DNA from: Actinoplanes missouriensis 431
Lineage (GTDB): Bacteria > Actinomycetota > Actinomycetes > Mycobacteriales > Micromonosporaceae
Length of the DNA: 64,000 nt
Assembly: GCF_000284295.1 (NCBI RefSeq)
Contig: NC_017093.1
Span: forward strand, 7,936,001 to 8,000,000
Direction of reading: 5' to 3'
Part shown: in pieces, positions 58,073 through 64,000 of the stretch
How positions within the stretch are numbered: position 1 is the stretch's first letter
Layout of the letters: each line of letters starts with the position of its first letter
Position numbers and translations under genes: made by a program
Notes under the pieces: generated by a model
Told to the model about the DNA's origin: nothing
Database searches by the model: none
The model's input: the letters and a program-made list of their open reading frames with translations, nothing else

Positions 58073-59514
58073 GCGCCGAGCTGGATGTCGCGGCCCGGGT
58101 CGTCGAGCTGATCCGCGAGCTGGCCGGACGCGAGGCCGAGGCCGAGGTGGTGGTGCGCAACGAGGCCGAGGCGCTGACCCGCTTCGCGAACTCGGCGATC
58201 CACCAGAACGTCGCGGACGTGACCACCGGCGTGCGGCTGCGCCTGCACACCGGCGGGCGCACCGCGGGCGGCTCCACCACGGTCACCGGCCCGGACGGGC
58301 TGCGCGCGCTCGTCGAGCGCACCCTGGCGGCGGCCCGGGTGAGCCCGCCCGACGCGAGCTGGGCGGGTCTGACCCGGCCGGCCGCGCTGCACGTCTCGGC
58401 CGGTCACCCCGGCTCCGGCGAGCACTCCGGCCTGTCGTTCGGGTTCGACGAGGCGACCGCGCACGCCGATCCGGCCGACCGGGCCGCGCGGGTCCGGGAC
58501 TTCGTCGACGCGGCCGGCGGCCTGGAGACCGCCGGTTACTGCCGGACCGTCGCCGTCGCGGCGGCGTTCGCCAACACCGCCGGGCAGGCCGTCGAGGGCC
58601 GGACCGTGGAGGCCGCGATGGACGGCATCGCCCGGTCCGGCAGCGCCTCCGCGGGCTTCGCCGACGGCGTGGCCCGGCTGGCCGCCTCCCGGTTGTCCGG
58701 CATCGACGGGGCGGTGCTCGGCGCTCGCGCCGCGGCCAAGGCACGCGCCGCCGGCCAACCGGCCGAGCTGCCACCCGGGTCGTACGAGGTGGTGCTCGAA
58801 CCGGACGCGGTGAAAGACCTGCTGGAGAACCTCGCGACGTTCGGGTTCAACGGCAAGGCGTGGGTGCAGCGGCAGTCCTTCGCCGAGCCGGGCCGGGCCC
58901 AGTTCGACCCGGCGGTGACCATCGTGGACGAGCCGCTCGGCAGCCGGGCCGAGCCGGCGCCGGGTCTGCCGTTCGACGACGAGGGCACGCCACGCCGGTC
59001 GCTGGTCCTGGTCCGGGACGGCGTGACCAGGGCGGTCACCCACGACCGGACGTCGGCTGCGGAGGCCGGCGCCGAGTCGACCGGGCACGCCTCGCCCTAC
59101 TCGCGGTCCTGGGGTCCGCAGGCCACCCACCTGCGGCTGGAGGCGTCGGACACGGCCGTGTCCACGGCGGACGGCCCGGCCGCGATCGCCGCGTCGGCCC
59201 GGCCGCTCGTCGCCCGGGTCGCCCGCGGCCTGCTGATCACCGATTTCTGGTACACCCGGGTGCTCGACCCGAAGAGCCTCGTGGTGACCGGCCTGACCCG
59301 CAACGGCGTCTGGCTGATCGAGAACGGGGAGATCGTCTCGGCGGTGGGCAACGTGCGGTTCACCCAGTCCTACCCGCAGGCGCTCGGGCCCGGCCGGGTG
59401 CACGGCATCGGCGGCGAGTCGGTGCTGCTCCCCGAGTCGTGGGGCCGCGCACGATACGCGGCGCCCGCCCTGCACCTGGCCGGATGGAACGTCACCGGGA
59501 ACGCGTCGGGATGA
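58069..59514 (+). CDS. tldE: TldE/PmbA metalloprotease partner
   Basis: 481 residues of the TldD/PmbA family. The HExxxH motif is absent, as expected of TldE, while the family core (ARSGSASAGFADGVARL, GLPFDDEGTPRRSLVLV and LLITDFWYTRVLDPKSL) is preserved. It is translationally coupled to tldD by an ATGA junction. No precursor peptide is visible nearby that would tell the substrate. Confidence 0.9.
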   Translation: MSAELDVAARVVELIRELAGREAEAEVVVRNEAEALTRFANSAIHQNVADVTTGVRLRLHTGGRTAGGSTTVTGPDGLRALVERTLAAARVSPPDASWAGLTRPAALHVSAGHPGSGEHSGLSFGFDEATAHADPADRAARVRDFVDAAGGLETAGYCRTVAVAAAFANTAGQAVEGRTVEAAMDGIARSGSASAGFADGVARLAASRLSGIDGAVLGARAAAKARAAGQPAELPPGSYEVVLEPDAVKDLLENLATFGFNGKAWVQRQSFAEPGRAQFDPAVTIVDEPLGSRAEPAPGLPFDDEGTPRRSLVLVRDGVTRAVTHDRTSAAEAGAESTGHASPYSRSWGPQATHLRLEASDTAVSTADGPAAIAASARPLVARVARGLLITDFWYTRVLDPKSLVVTGLTRNGVWLIENGEIVSAVGNVRFTQSYPQALGPGRVHGIGGESVLLPESWGRARYAAPALHLAGWNVTGNASG

Positions 59515-59611
59515 TCTACTAACCCATTCATGATCGTCCAATCGACGCGGGATGGGGATTTTGTGGTCCACTTCGCATCCCCGCGCAGCGAAGTGTCGGA
59601 CTTTCGGCGTA

Positions 59612-59662
59612 ACGTGTGCCCCACATCACTGTCGCTCCGCGGCAGCTGAGTGGGGCACACGT
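59612..59662. promoter_or_regulatory. 13-bp perfect inverted repeat upstream of the sdh operon
   Basis: ACGTGTGCCCCAC and GTGGGGCACACGT flank a 25-nt spacer that contains gctccgcgg. The repeat ends about 50 bp before the sdh membrane-anchor ATG. It can be a dimer operator or a leader RNA hairpin; it is too far from tldE to be needed as its terminator. Confidence 0.6.
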
Positions 59663-59714
59663 GTGCCCGGACCCGGCTGGACGGCGGAGGAGAACGGCAC
59701 ATTCAGGAGATGGA

Positions 59715-60503
59715 ATGACGACCACGGCAACGACGCCGGGCGGCCGGGCCCGCGCGGCCATCGCCGCGCGGACACTGCGCACCGACCGGTGGTGGCTCGC
59801 GCCCCTGATCACCTTCCTCGGCCTGAGCGCCTGGGTCACCTACGCGACGGTTCGCGTCTTCATGCACAAGTGGTTCTTCGTGGAGGAGTTCCACTACCTC
59901 ACACCGTTCTACTCACCGTGCCTGACCGAGCGATGCGGCGCCGCGGCCGAGTTCGGCACTCCCCTGCCGAACTTCTTCCTCATCCCGGAAGCCGCGTTCA
60001 CCCTGCCGTTCCTGCTGCTCTTCCGGCTGACCTGTTACTACTACCGGAAGGCGTACTACCGCTCGTTCTGGTTGTCGCCGCCGGCCTGCGCGGTGCCGGA
60101 CGGGCACAAGAGCTACTCGGGTGAGACCCGCTTCCCGCTGATCTTCCAGAACGCCCATCGGTACGCGTTCTACGCCGCGGTCATCATCTCGGTGATCAAC
60201 ACATGGGACGCGGTCCTGGCGCAGACGACCGGACTCGGCCTCGGCAACGTGATCCTCTGGATCAACGTGATCATGCTCTGGGCGTACACGTTGTCCTGTC
60301 ATTCCTGCCGGCACATCGCCGGCGGGCGGCTGAAGCACTTCTCCCAGCACCCCGTGCGGTACCGCTTCTGGACGTTCGTCTCGAAGCTCAACACCCGGCA
60401 CATGCAGCTGGCCTGGATCACGCTCGGCACCCTGGCGCTGACCGACTTCTACATCATGGGTCTCGCCGCCGACTGGTTCTCCGACCTGCGCATCATCAAT
60501 TGA
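59715..60503 (+). CDS. Succinate dehydrogenase membrane anchor (Sdh1-type, Rv0249c-like)
   Basis: 262 residues with about five membrane helices. His residues suited to haem or quinone sites occur in helices (NAHRYAFYAAVIISVI, SCHSCRHIAGG, TRHMQLAWITLG). The single long anchor, with SdhA and SdhB after it, matches the Sdh1 complex of mycobacteria (Rv0249c-Rv0247c). The ATG has ribosome site aggagatgga; a GTG about 100 bp upstream would extend into the inverted repeat and is rejected. It is the first gene of the operon. Confidence 0.85.
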   Translation: MTTTATTPGGRARAAIAARTLRTDRWWLAPLITFLGLSAWVTYATVRVFMHKWFFVEEFHYLTPFYSPCLTERCGAAAEFGTPLPNFFLIPEAAFTLPFLLLFRLTCYYYRKAYYRSFWLSPPACAVPDGHKSYSGETRFPLIFQNAHRYAFYAAVIISVINTWDAVLAQTTGLGLGNVILWINVIMLWAYTLSCHSCRHIAGGRLKHFSQHPVRYRFWTFVSKLNTRHMQLAWITLGTLALTDFYIMGLAADWFSDLRIIN

Positions 60504-60510
60504 GGGACCC

Positions 60511-60591
60511 ATGAGCGAGCTTGCGAGCGAATCATCAGGCACAGTCTTCGACTCATGGCGGCGCCGGAGCGAAGCGGAGGAGACGTCATGA
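60511..60591 (+). CDS. MSELASES mini-ORF, copy B (26 aa, coupling element)
   Basis: An 81-nt frame beginning 7 nt after the anchor gene stop and ending with a TGA that overlaps the sdhA ATG (ATGA). Residues 1-8 are MSELASES, later SWRRRSEAEETS. The sdhA Shine-Dalgarno (gcggaggagacgtc) lies in its last codons. Fifteen of 26 residues match copy A at 20682. It has no clear Shine-Dalgarno beyond gaggg at the preceding stop, so re-initiating ribosomes may translate it. Confidence 0.65.
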   Translation: MSELASESSGTVFDSWRRRSEAEETS

Positions 60592-62483
60592 CCACCGCGA
60601 TCGAACGACACCTGTACGACGTCGTCGTGATCGGTGCCGGCGGCGCCGGGCTGCGCGCGGCGATCGAGGCCCGGCTGGCCGGCAAGCGCACCGCGATCAT
60701 CTCGAAGTCGCTGTTCGGCAAGGCGCACACGGTGATGGCCGAGGGTGGCGCGGCCGCCGCGATGGGCAACGCCAACTCGCGCGACAACTGGATGGTCCAC
60801 TTCCGGGACACCATGCGCGGCGGCAAGTTCCTGAACAACTTCCGGATGGCGGAGCTGCACGCCAAGGAGGCGCCGGAGCGGATCTGGGAGCTGGAGACGT
60901 ACGGCGCGCTCTTCGACCGTACGAAAGACGGCAAGATCTCCCAGCGCAACTTCGGCGGCCATGAATACCCCCGCCTCGCCCACGTCGGCGACCGGACCGG
61001 CCTGGAGCTGATCCGCACCCTGCAGCAGAAGATCGTCTCGCTGCAGCAGGAGGACTACGCCGAGACCGGCAGCTACGACTCGCGGATCCGGGTCTTCCAG
61101 GAGACCACCGTCACCGAGCTGCTGCTCGACGGCGACCGGGTGGCCGGCGCGTTCGGCTACTACCGCGAGTCCGGCGAGTTCCTGCTCTTCGAAGCGCCGG
61201 CCGTGGTCCTCGCCACCGGCGGGGTCGGCCGCAGCTACAAGGTCACCTCGAACTCCTGGGAGTACACCGGTGACGGCCACGCCCTGGCCCTGCGCGCCGG
61301 CGCGACGCTGATCAACATGGAGTTCCTGCAGTTCCACCCGACCGGCATGGTCTGGCCGCCCAGCGTGAAGGGCATCCTGGTCACCGAGTCGGTGCGCGGT
61401 GACGGCGGTGTGCTGCGCAACTCCGACGGCAAGCGGTTCATGTTCGACTACGTCCCCGACGTCTTCCGCAAGCAGTACGCGGAGACCGAGGAGGAGGCCG
61501 ACCGCTGGTACACCGACCCCGACAACAACCGCCGCCCGCCCGAGCTGCTCCCCCGCGACGAGGTCGCCCGGGCGATCAACAGCGAGGTCAAGGCGGGGCG
61601 TGGCAGCCCGGCCGGCGGGGTCTTCCTGGACGTCTCCACCCGGATGCCGGCCGAGCAGATCATCCGGCGCCTGCCGTCGATGCACCACCAGTTCAAGGAG
61701 CTGGCCGACGTCGACATCACCAAGGAGCCGATGGAGGTCGGGCCGACCTGCCACTACGTGATGGGCGGCGTCGAGGTCGACCCGGACACCGGCGCGGCGT
61801 TCGGCCGGGTGGAGGGGCTGTTCGCCGCCGGTGAGGTCTCCGGCGGCATGCACGGGTCCAACCGGCTCGGCGGCAACTCCCTCTCCGACCTGCTGGTCTT
61901 CGGTAAACGGGCGGGCGAGCACGCGTCGTCCTACGTCGACTCGCTCGACAAGCGCCCCAAGCCGTCGAAGGTGGACGTCGCCGCCGCCGTGGAGGTGGCG
62001 CTCGCTCCGCTGGTCCGGGGGGAGGGCGAGAACCCGTACACCTTGCAACAAGATCTTCAGGCGGTGATGGGCGATCTCGTCGGCATCATCCGGCGCGAAG
62101 GCGAACTGAGCGACGCCCTGAAAAGACTTCACGAGCTTCGGGTACGGGTGGCGAACGTCGCGGCCGGCGGCGGCCGGCGCTACAACCCGGGCTGGCATCT
62201 GGCGCTCGACCTGCGCAACATGCTGGTCGTCTCGGAGTGCACGGCGAAAGCGGCGCTGGAACGGGAGGAGTCGCGCGGCGGGCACACCCGCGAGGACTTC
62301 CCGAAGATGAGCCCGCAGTGGCGCCGGATCAACCTGATCTGCTCGATCGACGAGTCCGGTGACGTGCACCTGGAACGCAAACCGGTCCCCCGGATGCGCG
62401 ACGAGTTGTCCGCTCTCTTCGACCGCAGCGAGCTGGCGAAATACCTGACCGACGAGGAACTGGCCGAGTTGGAGGCAGAATGA
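60588..62483 (+). CDS. sdhA: Succinate dehydrogenase flavoprotein subunit
   Basis: 631 residues. The FAD-binding N-terminus is VVIGAGGAGLRAAIEARLAG; further family stretches are KSLFGKAHTVMAEGGAAAAMGN, FRDTMRGGKFLNN, MEFLQFHPTGM, and GSNRLGGNSLSDLLVFGKRAG. The enzyme oxidises succinate to fumarate and passes electrons to SdhB. The start MTTAIERHLYD is coupled to the mini-ORF; an earlier ATG at 60555 would lie inside the mini-ORF and is unlikely. Confidence 0.96.
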   Translation: MTTAIERHLYDVVVIGAGGAGLRAAIEARLAGKRTAIISKSLFGKAHTVMAEGGAAAAMGNANSRDNWMVHFRDTMRGGKFLNNFRMAELHAKEAPERIWELETYGALFDRTKDGKISQRNFGGHEYPRLAHVGDRTGLELIRTLQQKIVSLQQEDYAETGSYDSRIRVFQETTVTELLLDGDRVAGAFGYYRESGEFLLFEAPAVVLATGGVGRSYKVTSNSWEYTGDGHALALRAGATLINMEFLQFHPTGMVWPPSVKGILVTESVRGDGGVLRNSDGKRFMFDYVPDVFRKQYAETEEEADRWYTDPDNNRRPPELLPRDEVARAINSEVKAGRGSPAGGVFLDVSTRMPAEQIIRRLPSMHHQFKELADVDITKEPMEVGPTCHYVMGGVEVDPDTGAAFGRVEGLFAAGEVSGGMHGSNRLGGNSLSDLLVFGKRAGEHASSYVDSLDKRPKPSKVDVAAAVEVALAPLVRGEGENPYTLQQDLQAVMGDLVGIIRREGELSDALKRLHELRVRVANVAAGGGRRYNPGWHLALDLRNMLVVSECTAKAALEREESRGGHTREDFPKMSPQWRRINLICSIDESGDVHLERKPVPRMRDELSALFDRSELAKYLTDEELAELEAE

Positions 62484-63469
62484 AACGCCACTTCCGCGTC
62501 TGGCGCGGGGATGCGTCCGGCGGCGACCTGACCGAGTTCGACGTCGACGTGAACGAGGGCGAGGTGGTCCTCGACATCATCCACCGGTTGCAGGCCACCC
62601 AGGCGCCGGACCTGGCCTGCCGGTGGAACTGCAAGGCCGGCAAGTGCGGCTCCTGCTCCATGGAGATCAACGGCAAGCCGCGGCTCGGCTGCATGACCCG
62701 GATGTCGACGTTCACCGAGGACGAGACGATCACGATCACGCCGCTGCGGACCTTCCCGGTGATCCGGGACCTGGTAACCGACGTGTCGTTCAACTACGAG
62801 AAAGCGCGGGAGACCCCGGCGTTCGCCCCGCCGGTCGGGGTGGCCCCCGGCGAGTACCGGATGCAGCAGGTCGACGTGGAACGCAGCCAGGAGTTCCGCA
62901 AGTGCATCGAGTGCTTCCTCTGCCAGAACACCTGCCACGTGGTCCGCGACCACGAGGAGAACAAGGAGGCGTTCTCCGGCCCGCGGTACTTCATCCGGGC
63001 CGCCGAGCTCGACATGCATCCGCTCGACGCGCGCGGCGACCGCAAGGAGTACGCGCAGTCCAGCCAGGGCCTCGGCTACTGCAACATCACCAAGTGCTGC
63101 ACCGAGGTCTGCCCGGAACACATCAAGATCACTGACAATGCGATCATCCCGATGAAGGAGCGCGTCGTGGACCGTCGCTACGACCCGCTGGTCTGGCTCG
63201 GCCGCAAGATCTTCCGGCGCGACGAGCTCGAGGACACGGAGTCGATGGCGCCCAGCGGCTCCACCGGCGTCACCGGGGTCGCGGCCGGGCTGCCGCTCTC
63301 CAGCTCCCGGCTGCCCGAGGGCCCACCGGTCGGCGCGGACGGTCACATGGACGTCGCCGAGCTCGCGGCGCCGATCCAGGGCGGCCCGTCCCCGTTCGGC
63401 GAGGACGTCACGTTCCCGCTGCCTCCCGAAGAGATCGTTTACACCCACCCGTCCACGGACAAGCACTGA
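62480..63469 (+). CDS. sdhB: Succinate dehydrogenase iron-sulfur subunit with long C-terminal tail
   Basis: 329 residues. The [2Fe-2S] ligands are in CRWNCKAGKCGSCSM and the later GC; the second domain has CIECFLCQNTC and CNITKCCTEVCPEH for the [4Fe-4S] and [3Fe-4S] clusters. Mycobacterial Sdh1 SdhB is about 250 residues; here a further 80 residues of Gly/Pro/Ser-rich sequence follow the last cluster and contain no known motif. The ATG overlaps the sdhA stop (ATGA). Confidence 0.95.
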   Translation: MKRHFRVWRGDASGGDLTEFDVDVNEGEVVLDIIHRLQATQAPDLACRWNCKAGKCGSCSMEINGKPRLGCMTRMSTFTEDETITITPLRTFPVIRDLVTDVSFNYEKARETPAFAPPVGVAPGEYRMQQVDVERSQEFRKCIECFLCQNTCHVVRDHEENKEAFSGPRYFIRAAELDMHPLDARGDRKEYAQSSQGLGYCNITKCCTEVCPEHIKITDNAIIPMKERVVDRRYDPLVWLGRKIFRRDELEDTESMAPSGSTGVTGVAAGLPLSSSRLPEGPPVGADGHMDVAELAAPIQGGPSPFGEDVTFPLPPEEIVYTHPSTDKH

Positions 63470-63499
63470 TACTCGAACGTCCGTACTAAACTGCCCGGG

Positions 63500-64000
63500 A
63501 TGAGCAGCAGTTACCAGCCCTCGATGCTCGACCTCCTGGGAGACGGGCCGGCGCTTCCCGCCGGTCCGTCCGACGCCGTGGCGTTCACGCCGCTGGACCG
63601 GGTCACCCGGCATCGGCTCACCGCGGGCGCCTGGGTGGATGTGCTGCCCGGCTGGATGCACGGCTCGGACGCGGTCTTCGAGACGCTGCTCGGCATCGAT
63701 TGGCGAGCCGAGCGGCGGAAGATGTATGACGACGTCGTCGACGTGCCGCGGCTGCTGCGCTGGTTCGGCGGCGCTGAGACGCTGCCGCACCCCGGGCTCA
63801 CCTCGGCGAAAGCACTGCTCAACACCCACTACGGCACGGAGCTGGGCGAGGAGTTCGTGACGGCGGGCATGTGCCTCTACCGCGACGGCCGGGACAGCGT
63901 CGCCTGGCACGGCGACACCGTTGGCCGCTCCGCACGCCACGACACCATGGTCGCGATCGTCTCGTTCGGCTCCCCGCGCAATCTGCTGCTGCGCCCCAGG
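63500..64000 (+). CDS. AlkB-like Fe(II)/2-oxoglutarate oxygenase, 3' truncated by the window
   Basis: The first 167 residues are present and the frame is still open at the window edge. The AlkB features are YRDGRDSVAWHGDTVG (metal His and Asp in HGD) and VAIVSFGSPRNLLLR, which matches the fold's typical ISLGAPR region. AlkB homologues reverse alkylation damage in DNA or RNA. The ATG follows TACTAA by 10 nt with only weak Shine-Dalgarno. It lies 30 bp after sdhB; a separate promoter is likely. Distal His and Arg residues lie outside the window. Confidence 0.85.
   Translation, partial: MSSSYQPSMLDLLGDGPALPAGPSDAVAFTPLDRVTRHRLTAGAWVDVLPGWMHGSDAVFETLLGIDWRAERRKMYDDVVDVPRLLRWFGGAETLPHPGLTSAKALLNTHYGTELGEEFVTAGMCLYRDGRDSVAWHGDTVGRSARHDTMVAIVSFGSPRNLLLRPR

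Noticed and set aside
56636..59514. tldD/tldE with the ThiF-like gene as a RiPP biosynthetic cluster
   Set aside because: The genes lie 45 kb apart, and no precursor peptide, YcaO or transporter accompanies either.
63473..63486. LexA-box half-site (TCGAAC) before the AlkB-like gene
   Set aside because: The second half is missing (GTCCGTAC), so an SOS box is not supported.

Overview
The window is high-GC actinobacterial DNA. Many starts are GTG, gene pairs commonly overlap as ATGA or GTGA, and mycothiol genes (mrx1, mshB), WhiB7, AdnAB and a two-subunit M16 protease pair are present. Gene content and order resemble the Micromonosporaceae (Actinoplanes-like). That genus-level placement is an inference from remembered gene content; no search was run. 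No transposase, integrase, phage gene, CRISPR array or rRNA was seen, so this looks like chromosomal core.

Left part (1-14,950): a truncated gene with SAVPTSAMPA-type repeats; a small gene, pentapeptide-repeat and TerC operon; two identical initiator tRNA genes facing each other inside a long inverted repeat; then UPF0182, a PDZ/Lon-like protease, a DUF2342 zincin, a DUF2064-like protein, a YgjP-type peptidase, a zinc-ribbon mini-protein, an orphan ThiF/TOMM-like protein, an ABC1 kinase and whiB7. The whiB7 mRNA has a long leader with an upstream ORF and an intrinsic terminator. Three DnaA-box-like sequences and an 18-bp palindrome lie upstream of the ThiF-like gene.

Middle part (14,941-38,820): uvrD2, mrx1, a 2-oxoglutarate dioxygenase, nudC, an M16 protease pair, an Rrf2-controlled ABC importer of the sulfonate/nitrate/taurine type, a lipid acyltransferase, a cold-shock protein, and a membrane NTPase-adnA-adnB operon for double-strand-break end processing. 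The order UPF0182-PDZ-DUF2342-ABC1-whiB7-uvrD2-mrx1-nudC-adnB-adnA parallels the M. tuberculosis Rv3193c-Rv3202c region, with genes inserted.

Right part (38,271-64,000): two LOG-family genes; lysine/diaminopimelate genes dapE, dapD and dapC, the last next to a 7Fe ferredoxin; a LysG/LysE-type export pair; a MerR regulator fused to a sliding-clamp-like domain; mycothiol gene mshB; a probably inactive S9 peptidase homologue; a Uma2 protein; tldD/tldE; and a succinate dehydrogenase operon (membrane anchor, sdhA, sdhB). The window ends inside an AlkB-like gene.

The most unusual signal is an 81-nt mini-ORF found twice, between two M16 genes and between the sdh membrane-anchor gene and sdhA. Both copies encode 26-residue peptides starting MSELASES. 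Both carry the downstream gene's Shine-Dalgarno inside their own last codons, and both end by overlapping the downstream start codon.
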